Assembly (NCBI GenBank): GCA_965243755.1
Contig: CBDEVW010000006.1
Location: forward strand, 310,001 to 374,000
DNA: 64,000 bases
Reading direction: 5' to 3'
DNA from: JANSWY01 sp965243755
Lineage (GTDB): Bacteria > Bacteroidota > Bacteroidia > Cytophagales > Cyclobacteriaceae
A program made the translations under genes and the position numbers. The notes below the pieces were generated by a model that was given only the letters and a program-made list of their open reading frames with translations, did not search any database and was not told the origin of the DNA. Positions within the stretch are counted from its first letter, which is position 1; the number at the start of each line of letters is the position of its first letter. Below are positions 8,763 through 17,076 of the stretch, piece after piece.

Positions 8763-9910
8763 AAACATTAATAGCAATCATAATATTCAACTGTTGCTGT
8801 CACTTGTTGATTGGACAGGATCTTCACAATGTGAATGGCACCATTAGTATCACCGAGAATGGAATTCTTAGTGTTAGTCAAAGCTTTTATAACCGGGGGA
8901 AGGTAGTTAATAATGGAAGACTTGTGGTTGGCGAAAACTGGCAAAATGACGGCAATTATGCCGCTGAGTCAATGGGAGCCATTGTGCTGAATGGAACAAA
9001 TGAGCAATATATTAACCATAATGCACAGACTTTTAATAACGTAACAATTTCAGGTGGAGACAAAATATTTCAGGCAGATTTAACTATTGAAGGATCTATT
9101 GATTTCTCAGACGGAAAGCTATTTTCTCAAAATGGAGCAAGGCTCATTGTGGGACCAGGGGCTACTGTTTCTGGTGGCTCTGAAACATCCTACGTTGTTG
9201 GTTCACTGTACATCTCTTCCGGATCCAACAGATATTATCCGGTTGGGACCGAAGAATTCTTTTTACCAGTCAGTTTAAATAACGTAGCTGATACAGAAGC
9301 AATTATTGGGGTTATTGCCCATGAAGGTAAACCATCCAATGTTTTAGACAATACTATTGCCGAGATTAGTGAGGATTATTACTGGGAAACTGATTTATAT
9401 GCAGGTACAACTACTGAAGCAAATGTTCGACTGGAGTTTCGGGGTGCGGATTTTCTGGAAAGTATTGAACTGGCCACAATTGCTCAAACTGAAAACCTGT
9501 CAGAGCAGTTCGAAGATGTAACCTGGGGTAGCCGTGGAGGAACGCCGGAAGAAGGATTTGTTGCTTCTAAAAATCCTCTTGACGGGCGATATTTTACTAT
9601 TGCGAAATTATTTGGTCCGGCCGACCGTCCACCTGTTAATGTATTGAACTTACTTACTCCTAATGGAGATGGATGGAATGACTATCTGGAAATTGAAAAC
9701 ATTACTGCATACCCAGGTAGCATAGTGACCATTTTCAATCGTGTGGGTACCCGCTTATATGAGGTTAGCGGATACAATAACGATGATGTTAGGTTTACGG
9801 GTACTGGAAACATCGGTGGTGCAGGAGAATTAAATGAGGGCACGTATTTCTATGTAGTCTCAGAGAATGGTAAAGAATTGGCCAGTGGATTTTTTGAATT
9901 GCTACGATGA
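8759..9910 (+). CDS. T9SS type B sorting-domain cell-surface protein
   Basis: A 383-residue protein with a signal peptide (about residues 1-19, ending LIGQ-D). Residues about 20-150 are beta-helix-like with repeating N/G-rich strands (NGTISITENGILSV, GRLVVGENWQNDG). The C-terminal 90 residues are a gliding-motility-associated/CHU_C type B sorting domain: the LLTPNGDGWNDYLEIENI signature, then IFNRVGTRLYEVSGY and GTYFYVVSENG..LASGFFELLR at the extreme C-terminus. Type B domains send proteins through the type IX secretion system, in studied cases (SprB) with the help of a SprF partner. Here the SprF-like gene follows directly with an ATGA overlap at 9907-9910, so this is very probably its cargo. 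Confidence 0.9.
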   Translation: MKTLIAIIIFNCCCHLLIGQDLHNVNGTISITENGILSVSQSFYNRGKVVNNGRLVVGENWQNDGNYAAESMGAIVLNGTNEQYINHNAQTFNNVTISGGDKIFQADLTIEGSIDFSDGKLFSQNGARLIVGPGATVSGGSETSYVVGSLYISSGSNRYYPVGTEEFFLPVSLNNVADTEAIIGVIAHEGKPSNVLDNTIAEISEDYYWETDLYAGTTTEANVRLEFRGADFLESIELATIAQTENLSEQFEDVTWGSRGGTPEEGFVASKNPLDGRYFTIAKLFGPADRPPVNVLNLLTPNGDGWNDYLEIENITAYPGSIVTIFNRVGTRLYEVSGYNNDDVRFTGTGNIGGAGELNEGTYFYVVSENGKELASGFFELLR

Positions 9911-10824
9911 TGAAATATACAAGAATATTAACGATTGTCACCTTTATCTGCTGTTCATGTTTCAATGAATCGAAGGCGCAATTGGATCCCCTCTACAGCC
10001 AATATCAGTTTAATCAGTTAATGATCAATCCTGCCTATGCCGGATTATATAAAAGGATAAGTCTTGGTGCCAACACCCGTGTACAATGGGCTGGTTTAGA
10101 AGGAGCTCCTGTGACCAATACCATCACTGCCAGCACTTCTGTCGGGAATGCTGCCGGGTTTGGACTGGTGCTGGTTGATGATCGGCTTGGCATCAACAGA
10201 TCTACAGAAATAAACTTCTCTGGAGCTTATTTTATCACTTCAGGTTTGAATAGGCTGGGGTTTGGTATACAGGGAGGAATCGCCAATTATGGTTTTGATT
10301 TAAGCAAATTGGATGAAGAGGTATTGGGGGATCCTGAACTGGCCATTACCAGTGAGGAGTTCACCAGACCAAACTTTGGTACCGGTATTTGCTATATGAC
10401 ACCTTCATATTTCATTGGGTTTTCTATTCCCAGGATCATAGAGACTCAACTGCAGGATGGGGTTGAAGAAAGTACCAGGCATATGAGGCATTATTACTTT
10501 TCGGGGGGATATGTCTTAAACACAAAGAATTTTGTTGATATCAAGCTTAGTTCTCTCTTAAGGCTGGTGGATGGAGGGGCCTCTTTGGATGTGGGTGCAA
10601 CCTTCATTTTGAGTGATCTGATTTGGGCCGGCATCTCCTTTCGGAATTTAAACAGTGCCATTTTATCAGGTCAACTACAAATAAACGAGCAATTCAGAGT
10701 GGGATATACTTTTGAACTGCCTACCAATGATTTGATCAATTCTTCTGTTGGGACCCATGAGCTGATGGTTGCTTATGACCTGATGCCGCTAAAAGGGCAG
10801 GCTATTGGAGCCAAATATTTTTAA
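9907..10824 (+). CDS. PorP/SprF family type IX secretion membrane protein
   Basis: A 305-residue outer-membrane beta-barrel protein with a signal sequence (about residues 1-24, ending SKAQ-L). It carries the family signature directly after the signal: LDPLYSQYQFNQLMINPAYAG, then GANTRVQWAGLEGAPVTNT. The remainder alternates amphipathic strands and ends in a barrel-like IGAKYF. SprF is needed for export or attachment of the gliding adhesin SprB; each SprF-like protein is thought to serve a neighbouring type B cargo. Last gene of the four-gene operon; the type B protein just upstream is the likely client. No gliding core genes are in the window. Confidence 0.93.
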   Translation: MMKYTRILTIVTFICCSCFNESKAQLDPLYSQYQFNQLMINPAYAGLYKRISLGANTRVQWAGLEGAPVTNTITASTSVGNAAGFGLVLVDDRLGINRSTEINFSGAYFITSGLNRLGFGIQGGIANYGFDLSKLDEEVLGDPELAITSEEFTRPNFGTGICYMTPSYFIGFSIPRIIETQLQDGVEESTRHMRHYYFSGGYVLNTKNFVDIKLSSLLRLVDGGASLDVGATFILSDLIWAGISFRNLNSAILSGQLQINEQFRVGYTFELPTNDLINSSVGTHELMVAYDLMPLKGQAIGAKYF

Positions 10825-10878
10825 AGCAATCATGAATTGAATTTCTGGCAACAGAAAAGCCATAAAATACCAATGAAA

Positions 10879-10905
10879 AGAGAGTGCCTTGTATAGACAC
10901 TCTCT
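10879..10905 (-). terminator. Probable intrinsic terminator of the HExxH protease gene
   Basis: An 8-bp stem AGAGAGTG/CACTCTCT (10879-10886 with 10898-10905) and an 11-base loop. Read on the minus strand it is followed by TTTTC, and it lies 34 bases past the protease stop codon. Confidence 0.5.
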
Positions 10906-10938
10906 CAAGTTCAATTCTAAAAAAACAAAGTAATTTAA

Positions 10939-11748
10939 TTAGTATAGAACGCTAAGCGCGGTTTTATCACTAGAAGTGAAAGGTCGGTCTCCTTCAGGAC
11001 TTCCGCAGGCAAGCATCCATGAGTTCGCTGATGGCCCGGTTGGCGTACCAGCGATATGGTTTGCTCCTACACCACCATCTCCTTCATTATCTGGAGCTCC
11101 GCCACAACTGTAGCTTCTGTCCATATAATCAGTGTGACGGAATCCAATGCAATGCCCCATTTCATGAGCAATGGTAGTCGCCAGTCCATTGATGTTACTT
11201 ACACCATCATAATAAGCTCTTGTCATTAGGATTTCGTTGTGTGGATTTCCACTGGCTGTAGGGAATCCGGCTGAACCTAGTATTCCAAACCAGTAGTACC
11301 ACCAGGGAGAAGCTCTGATCGTAATGTCAGCACCGGAAGAACTTGTAACCCGCTGAAAAGTCAGGTTCAAATTTTCTGAATTGTACCGGGAGATAGCAAT
11401 GTCAGTGGCATTTTGGTACTTGGTTGGCATGTTAACATACACTTTGATTACACGCGGTGTACCCGTAACCAGATTGTCCGTGCTGTAATGTTCGGTGTTT
11501 GGTACATTCACCCCGGGCGTCATGTTATCCAATTCCTCCATAGGAATCACGATATCCCTTTCAATGATGAGTTGGCCGTCATAGAGGATAACATCTTCAC
11601 TGCTAAATCCAAGCGATTCAATCTTGTCCAACACAGCCTGAGGAATTTCTTCTACTTCAGGTGTTTGACTAACTTCCTCCTGGGAACATGAAAATATAAT
11701 GATAGCACTAAGACAGCAGAATGCTGCCATTCTTATTGATTTGTACAT
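10939..11748 (-). CDS. Secreted zinc metalloprotease lipoprotein, M57-like (HEMGH)
   Basis: A 269-residue lipoprotein: signal of about 20 residues with lipobox IIFSC-S. The catalytic motif is HEMGHCIGFRH (His195, Glu196, His199, His205), i.e. HExxHxxGxxH as in metzincin zinc proteases; it best resembles the dual-action HEIGH metallopeptidases (family M57, myxobacterial protease B). Residues about 75-100 (RVIKVYVN.. PTKYQNATDIAISRYN) match the beginning of that catalytic domain, and several Cys (200, about 219, about 251) could form disulfides. It should degrade proteins at the cell surface. Single gene, transcribed away from the DUF4920 gene across a 239-base AT-rich gap. Confidence 0.85.
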   Translation of the reverse strand: MYKSIRMAAFCCLSAIIIFSCSQEEVSQTPEVEEIPQAVLDKIESLGFSSEDVILYDGQLIIERDIVIPMEELDNMTPGVNVPNTEHYSTDNLVTGTPRVIKVYVNMPTKYQNATDIAISRYNSENLNLTFQRVTSSSGADITIRASPWWYYWFGILGSAGFPTASGNPHNEILMTRAYYDGVSNINGLATTIAHEMGHCIGFRHTDYMDRSYSCGGAPDNEGDGGVGANHIAGTPTGPSANSWMLACGSPEGDRPFTSSDKTALSVLY

Positions 11749-11932
11749 AGTAAAATTTGATTTGGTTAGTTGTTTAAATCAACATAAAATTTTAATTATT
11801 TCAAAATATTGTTCTGTAATTTTTAATTTTGAAAAATATAGTATTATCATTTGATAATATTTCAATCAACCTCTCAAATCAAGAGCTGCTGATCAGAAGA
11901 TTTACAAATAACGGTATAGTGACGTATTACGG

Positions 11933-11964
11933 TTGGTTTGATTAAATGGAAATAAGTAGTTTTG
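11933..11964 (+). promoter_or_regulatory. Candidate Bacteroidota-type promoter for the DUF4920 gene
   Basis: TTG at 11933-11935 (a second at 11938-11940) and TAGTTTTG at 11957-11964 fit the TTG-N(16-21)-TAnnTTTG consensus. The ATG follows at 11988, so the leader would be short (about 17 bases). Confidence 0.6.
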
Positions 11965-11987
11965 TGTCTTAAGAAAACCTTATAAAT

Positions 11988-12485
11988 ATGAAATACATTC
12001 TAAATCTTTGTCTGATGGCATTTCTTATGGCGTGTGCCGGAGAAAGTTCTAAGAGCAACAAAGAAACTTCCAGTGAAGCCTCAATGCCGGAAGTTGAAAT
12101 GCAGACTTACGGAGAAAAGGTCACCAACGAGAACGCAATGCCTGCAGCTGAATTTATCAACAACTTCAAGGAGGATTCAACTTTCGTGAAATTGGCAGGA
12201 ACGGTAGATGCTGTTTGTCAGGCCAAGGGATGCTGGATGAATATTGATCTGGAAAACGGAAAAACAATGAAGGTTACCTTCAAAGATTATGGTTTTTTCG
12301 TGCCGAAAGACCTGGCGGGGAAACAGGTAGTGATTGAGGGAAAAGCCTTAAAACAAACCACTTCTGTTGAAGAACAGAGGCACTACGCACAGGACGCTGG
12401 AAAATCCGAAGAAGAAATTGCCACCATCAACGAGCCCAAAGAAGAAGTGGTATTTGAAGCTGTCGGTGTGTTAGTTTCCAAATGA
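11988..12485 (+). CDS. DUF4920 domain lipoprotein
   Basis: A 165-residue lipoprotein (lipobox FLMAC-A near residue 16). After a Ser/Glu-rich linker, residues about 40-162 match DUF4920: YGEKVT...A, KLAGTVDAVCQAKGCWMNIDL, MKVTFKDYGFFVPKDLAGKQVVIEGKA. The fold is an OB-like beta-barrel; the conserved CQAKGCW pair of Cys could bind a metal or form a disulfide, but the function of the family is not established. Monocistronic, with its own promoter and a strong terminator just after the stop. Confidence 0.85.
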   Translation: MKYILNLCLMAFLMACAGESSKSNKETSSEASMPEVEMQTYGEKVTNENAMPAAEFINNFKEDSTFVKLAGTVDAVCQAKGCWMNIDLENGKTMKVTFKDYGFFVPKDLAGKQVVIEGKALKQTTSVEEQRHYAQDAGKSEEEIATINEPKEEVVFEAVGVLVSK

Positions 12486-12493
12486 TTTAATTG

Positions 12494-12530
12494 CCTCAGG
12501 AATGATAAAGTCCTGAGGTTTTCTTTTTTT
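12494..12530 (+). terminator. Intrinsic terminator overlapping the convergent gene's stop
   Basis: Stem CCTCAGGA (12494-12501) with TCCTGAGG (12511-12518), a 9-base loop, then TTTTCTTTTTTT. It ends the DUF4920 transcript. The stop codon and last codons of the minus-strand gene (12496 onward) lie within the stem and T tract. Confidence 0.85.
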
Positions 12531-12873
12531 GAAAAATCCTTCGGAAGCTATTGCCTGACAACATGCCAAAGCCTGAGGCAATCCCACCAATTAATGCCGA
12601 CAATATTAGCATATAGGTTACATCATTGATCATGGGAAGTAACTCTACAATTTTATCAGACATGATATGGTCTGTTTCTGTGTCTACTTTCCAGGCATAA
12701 GCCAACCACAAAATTCCTCCTCCCAGGAACCCACTAAGAAAACAACCAAAAGCATTTCCCGGCAGCACCGCTGCGATAAAAAATGAAATGACCACTATGT
12801 TCCACCACGGAAACATGGTGGATGCAAAATAGGAGAGCACAATGACCAATAATAATCTAAATATTAACCTCAT
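12496..12873 (-). CDS. Small four-helix membrane protein, unknown function
   Basis: A 125-residue protein not assigned to a family. It has about four hydrophobic helices (residues 5-20, 25-45, 47-62 and 85-107) with a polar stretch near 63-82 and a basic C-terminal tail (RRIFQKKK), which suggests the C-terminus is cytoplasmic. Small-residue motifs (GCFLSGFLGGG, ALIGGIASGFG) suggest tight helix packing. It starts 3 bases after the stop of the penicillin acylase gene, so the two are co-transcribed. Confidence 0.7.
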   Translation of the reverse strand: MRLIFRLLLVIVLSYFASTMFPWWNIVVISFFIAAVLPGNAFGCFLSGFLGGGILWLAYAWKVDTETDHIMSDKIVELLPMINDVTYMLILSALIGGIASGFGMLSGNSFRRIFQKKKTSGLYHS

Positions 12874-12876
12874 ATC

Positions 12877-15297
12877 TTAGTTGCTTTGAAATTTTACCTG
12901 AGCAGTTACCTTGTCAATATCCATCTCTGATTTGGGGCCAAAAAAGAGTTCGTTGTAATTTCCACTTGCCCAATCTTCAATCATATGACCCCATGTTGGG
13001 TTGCCAGGATTTCCTGATTGGCTTCCGGGATATACGCCCCAGGCCTTTACTTCTCCTTCACCCAGCTCTACTACCATTCTCCAGCTGGGACCATGTGTAC
13101 TGCTGGCTGCATTTACGATGTTATGATTACCACCAATTTTCACTTCATTGACGGTAAATGGATCAAGTCTGGCCAGGTGCCGGATCCTGGTGTTTTTGAA
13201 CTTGTACCACTCAATTGATTTCCCAGTAGCCTCCTTCCAGTTTTCTACTGAATCTACCGCCTGGTTAAACGAAAGGTTGATTACGTCTTTGAGTGATTCT
13301 ATCTCTTCAGTGGATTGAATGTCATACAATGGAAGATCAGGGTAATTCTGGATCGCATAAAATGCATTGTATAACCTGGGCCTTGAAAGGGCAATGCTGT
13401 CATTATCAAATTCGTCCCACACATTGTCCATCAAAAAATCTTGCCACATTTCAAATATGGAAGGCGCTTTTCTTTCCGGATCATTAAAGAAATCCCAAGA
13501 TTTGAGCAACTCCAAATACTCCAACTGCACTCCACTCAATTGAGTAGTGTCAAGCGAATCCAGCAACATCGGTAAATTCTCTGAGGCGATGTAATTGAAA
13601 TTGTCATTTTGTAACTTCATTACATCCTGAGGTTTGATGTTGTCCATTACCAACAACCGCTCATTGATTCTTCTGTTTCGGTAAAACTCGAAGGCGTGAT
13701 CGTAAATGTAGTACGGGTAAGTTGAGTCGGCAGGATGCTGATTGGCACTACTTACCCAACCCCGAGGGTCATTTTTGATGTGTACATTTTGCTCTTGAGG
13801 TATGAAACCCTGCCATTCATGTTGTCGTTTTCGTCCATCCAGCAGGAACTTGCCCTGATTTTCCCATTTGATTGGGAATTTGCCATGTATCCAGAGGGCA
13901 TAGTCCCCAGAGACACTGGCAAAGGAATAATTTTGAGGTGGCCCGGTAAAGTAGCTAAAGGCGTCTACGAAATCTTCATAATTGTTAGCCCTGTTAACTT
14001 TATAAACAGCCTTGTACTCCAAAGACGGATCATGACTTGTCCATCGCATCGCAAAGTTGACTTGCTCTCCGTTTCCTAAAAATGACCGGTCGTAGGTAAC
14101 CGGACCATGGTGCGTGTAGATTACAGTGTCATAATAAGTATCACCACCCAGCACCTGGATTTTTTCGATTCTTTTCTCTGTTTTCAGCCATTTGCTGTCA
14201 TACAGGTACTCATCTCTCAGTTCATTTTTGAACTCTATGTAATACCAATCCACCAGGTCTCTTTCTGCATTGGTATTTCCCCAGGCGATACTATCGTTGA
14301 AACCGATAATTACTCCAGGCATACCAGGAACGGTGCTCCCCATAACATTCATGGTCGGACTGCTAATATGGGCAACATACCATATTGAGGGAAGATTTAA
14401 TGAAAGATCTGGCTCATTACATAAGATTACCTTACCATTGGCGGTTTTTGATGGGCCGATAACAAAACTGTTACTTCCGTTTTGGGGATTAGGTTTTGCA
14501 ATGGTTCTTTTAATTGACAGGTCCGGGTATGTTGAATCGGGTATACCTACCGGCAGAGGCTCAAAATCAAAGGAGGTACCAGATGGGATGACCGGATCTA
14601 CATCCGGGAAGTAATCCGGAAACAATTTATTGAATAGGTCCGGCCCCAGCATTTTATAGGCATTGGTGTTTTCGAGATCACTTTCTCCGCTGGAAAGCAT
14701 GTTTGCCATTGATTTCATCATCAGGCAGCTTTTCAGAGGAGTCCAGGGCTCTGGCTCAAAGTTGATGAGTTTGTACTCTACAGGGTATGTCTTGTAGGTC
14801 AATGAATTGATGTAAGCATTAACTCCTTTGGTGTAAGCATCGACCATTGCGTAGGTCTCTGGTTCATTTTTGATTTCTTCAAGCAACCTTTCAGCGCCAA
14901 AGGTGAGCCCTTTTCTTCTTTGGGTCCGATCAAATGTGAGGGCCGATTCGCCCAGAATTTCGGAGACTCTTCCGGCAGTCGCCCTTACACTCATTTCCAT
15001 TTGCCACAAGCGATGGAAGGCCGTGAGATAACCCTGTACAAAATAAGCATCCGCATCATTTTGGGCGTAGATATGTGGGATCAGAAGTTCATCAAATACC
15101 ACCTCCACTTCGCCTTGAAGGTCGGGGTGTGCAATGACTTCATCGATGTTGATCAATTCTTTTTCACCATTGGCCCAGACTCCATTAAAAGGGTTAAGGA
15201 GCTTACCAAGTGGTGGAATATTTTCGTATTTGATATTGAGGAAGATAGTAATAGCCAGTGTAAGTAACACCGTAAAAATGAACCGCAGTACTTTCAT
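12877..15297 (-). CDS. Penicillin acylase family N-terminal-nucleophile hydrolase (S45)
   Basis: An 806-residue protein of normal family length with an N-terminal signal/anchor helix (residues 3-22). The precursor order is visible: an alpha chain with IPHIYAQNDADAYFVQGYLTAFHRLWQMEM (short motif ADAYFVQGY, about residues 78-86), a spacer, then the mature beta chain starting at the catalytic Ser275 in NG-SNSFVIG, where autocatalytic cleavage between Gly274 and Ser275 exposes the nucleophile. Further conserved blocks are GMPGVIIGFNDSIAWGNTN and GNHNIVNAASSTHGPSWR. The family cleaves amide bonds of beta-lactams, acyl-homoserine lactones or other acylated amines in the periplasm; substrate cannot be told from sequence alone. 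Confidence 0.93.
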   Translation of the reverse strand: MKVLRFIFTVLLTLAITIFLNIKYENIPPLGKLLNPFNGVWANGEKELINIDEVIAHPDLQGEVEVVFDELLIPHIYAQNDADAYFVQGYLTAFHRLWQMEMSVRATAGRVSEILGESALTFDRTQRRKGLTFGAERLLEEIKNEPETYAMVDAYTKGVNAYINSLTYKTYPVEYKLINFEPEPWTPLKSCLMMKSMANMLSSGESDLENTNAYKMLGPDLFNKLFPDYFPDVDPVIPSGTSFDFEPLPVGIPDSTYPDLSIKRTIAKPNPQNGSNSFVIGPSKTANGKVILCNEPDLSLNLPSIWYVAHISSPTMNVMGSTVPGMPGVIIGFNDSIAWGNTNAERDLVDWYYIEFKNELRDEYLYDSKWLKTEKRIEKIQVLGGDTYYDTVIYTHHGPVTYDRSFLGNGEQVNFAMRWTSHDPSLEYKAVYKVNRANNYEDFVDAFSYFTGPPQNYSFASVSGDYALWIHGKFPIKWENQGKFLLDGRKRQHEWQGFIPQEQNVHIKNDPRGWVSSANQHPADSTYPYYIYDHAFEFYRNRRINERLLVMDNIKPQDVMKLQNDNFNYIASENLPMLLDSLDTTQLSGVQLEYLELLKSWDFFNDPERKAPSIFEMWQDFLMDNVWDEFDNDSIALSRPRLYNAFYAIQNYPDLPLYDIQSTEEIESLKDVINLSFNQAVDSVENWKEATGKSIEWYKFKNTRIRHLARLDPFTVNEVKIGGNHNIVNAASSTHGPSWRMVVELGEGEVKAWGVYPGSQSGNPGNPTWGHMIEDWASGNYNELFFGPKSEMDIDKVTAQVKFQSN

Positions 15298-15379
15298 GCG
15301 AGAAAAATAGAATAAATTGAATGATTATCATAATTTTCATTCAATATTAAAAATGAACAGGTAAGTTCGTGATTAAGGA

Positions 15380-15964
15380 ATGTATAAAAACGTTTACAAA
15401 CCGGTACTTGACAGATTATTTGCGGGGGTGCTATTGGTGTCGCTTGCACCATTGATTATTGCAATTGTATTGGTGCAGTGGATGATGGGCCAAGGGATAT
15501 TTTTTATTCAACGGCGGCCCGGTAAGAACGAGCAAATATTTAATTTATATAAATTCAGAACCCTTAAAGGAACGAATAGTACCCAGGAAATTCCATTGAA
15601 TGGTTTTGCTCAATTGTTGAGGCGAACTTCATTAGATGAGCTGCCGCAGTTGTTTAACATATTAAAGGGAGAAATGAGTTTTATTGGCCCCAGACCCCTT
15701 TTAGAGGAATACCTTGGTTTGTATTCGGAATACCACAGTAAAAGACATAGTGTATTACCTGGTTTGACTGGATTGGCCCAGGTCAATGGCAGAAACAATA
15801 CTACCTGGAATGATCGGCTGGACCTGGATTGTGAATATGTACATAACCTGACCTTTGGGTTAGATTGGCGCATATTCATCAAAACAATAGCACTATTATT
15901 TTTAAAATCTCATAAAGGATCTACAGTCACTTTGCCCAGGTTTGAAGGATACAGTAGAAATTGA
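15380..15964 (+). CDS. Undecaprenyl-phosphate sugar phosphotransferase, PglC-type
   Basis: A 194-residue bacterial sugar transferase of the small PglC-like class: one N-terminal re-entrant membrane helix (residues about 13-33) and a catalytic domain with RRPGKNEQIFNLYKFRT, RRTSLDELPQLFNILKGEMSFIGPRPLL and LPGLTGLAQVNGRN, all hallmark blocks (the Asp-Glu pair in SLDELPQ is catalytic). It transfers a phospho-sugar from a UDP-sugar to undecaprenyl phosphate, the first step of glycan or glycoprotein assembly, at the inner membrane. Stop and next start overlap (TTGA, 15961-15964), so it is coupled to the aminotransferase. Confidence 0.93.
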   Translation: MYKNVYKPVLDRLFAGVLLVSLAPLIIAIVLVQWMMGQGIFFIQRRPGKNEQIFNLYKFRTLKGTNSTQEIPLNGFAQLLRRTSLDELPQLFNILKGEMSFIGPRPLLEEYLGLYSEYHSKRHSVLPGLTGLAQVNGRNNTTWNDRLDLDCEYVHNLTFGLDWRIFIKTIALLFLKSHKGSTVTLPRFEGYSRN

Positions 15965-17076
15965 AAAAAGAAAAACGCATATACCTTTCGCCCCCTTATC
16001 AAAATGGGGAAGAGGAAGCAACAGTGATAGAGGTGCTTCGGTCGAACTGGCTATCTACAGTTGGTCCTCACATTGCAGCATTCGAAGAAGCAATAACAGA
16101 AATTACAACAAGGCGAGCTATTGCTGTAAATAGTGGAACAGCCGCATTACACCTGATATTGCATCACCTGAATATTGGGCCAGGAGATGAAGTGCTGGTC
16201 AGTAATTTTACATTCGTGGCAAGTGTGAATCCGGTAGTTTATTGTGGAGCCACTCCAGTATTGATTGATTGTGAACAAACAACCTGGAATGCATGTCCCG
16301 ATTTGCTCGAAACCTGTCTGAAAAAGAAAGCAGCAAAGAACCGACTTCCCAAAGCACTCGTCCTTGTCCATCTTTATGGGATGCCGGCAAGGTTGGATGA
16401 CATCCGGAAATTGTGTGTGTCTTTCGGCGTAATATTAATTGAGGATGTTGCAGAGGCGTTTGGCTCGAAGTATCATGACAAGCCATTAGGGAGCTTTGGG
16501 GAATATGGGTTGCTCTCATTCAACGGAAATAAGATCATTACTACAACCGGAGGAGGTGCAGTGCTGGGTCCGGATGTGGATATGGGTAGGATTTTAAAAT
16601 TGTCCACCCAGTCGAAGGAAGATTTTGCCTTTTATCAACACGAGGAGATTGGCTTTAATTATAGAATAAGTAACCTTTCCGCGGGGCTGGGTTTGGCTCA
16701 ACTGCACGATCTGGAAAGTAGGGTGGAAGCGAAGAGAAAAATATTTCAGCATTATAAAGAGCAGTTATCAGATTTGGTCTCATTTTTAGATGAACCAGAG
16801 GGGGTCTATACTAATCGATGGCTAACTACAGCACTACTACCAAATGGGATTGATCCGGTCGAAGTATGCAGACAAATGGAAATAGCCGCTATTGAGTGCC
16901 GACCATTGTGGAAACCGATGCACCTACAACCCTTGTATCAGCAAGCAGAATGCTATCATCGGGGGGAATCTGAGCGATTATTCAACAGTGGAATTTGTCT
17001 GCCATCAGGTGTTGGTCTTTCACGTAGTGATCAGGAGAGGGTGATTGAGACTTTAAGGGGAGTTATTGAACATTGA
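15961..17076 (+). CDS. DegT/DnrJ/EryC1 family sugar aminotransferase (PglE-like)
   Basis: A 371-residue PLP enzyme. The N-terminus YLSPPYQNGEEEATVIEVLRSNWLS matches the PglE/LegC-type entry (LSPPxxxGxE...), followed by AVNSGTAALHLIL, EVLVSNFTFVASVNPV, VHLYGMPA and DVAEAFGS. Lys191 in SFNGNKIITTTGGG binds PLP. The enzyme aminates a UDP-keto-sugar, giving an amino sugar such as that used by the PglC-type transferase beside it. The start is TTG at 15961 overlapping the upstream stop; no in-frame ATG is better placed. The matching acetyltransferase (PglD) and dehydratase (PglF) are absent nearby. The 3' end overlaps the convergent barrel gene by 14 bases. Confidence 0.92.
   Translation: MKKEKRIYLSPPYQNGEEEATVIEVLRSNWLSTVGPHIAAFEEAITEITTRRAIAVNSGTAALHLILHHLNIGPGDEVLVSNFTFVASVNPVVYCGATPVLIDCEQTTWNACPDLLETCLKKKAAKNRLPKALVLVHLYGMPARLDDIRKLCVSFGVILIEDVAEAFGSKYHDKPLGSFGEYGLLSFNGNKIITTTGGGAVLGPDVDMGRILKLSTQSKEDFAFYQHEEIGFNYRISNLSAGLGLAQLHDLESRVEAKRKIFQHYKEQLSDLVSFLDEPEGVYTNRWLTTALLPNGIDPVEVCRQMEIAAIECRPLWKPMHLQPLYQQAECYHRGESERLFNSGICLPSGVGLSRSDQERVIETLRGVIEH

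Noticed and set aside
14270..14614. 114-codon plus-strand frame opposite the penicillin acylase gene
   Set aside because: Antisense shadow of a strongly supported gene; several similar frames (13735-14079, 14920-15267) were rejected for the same reason.
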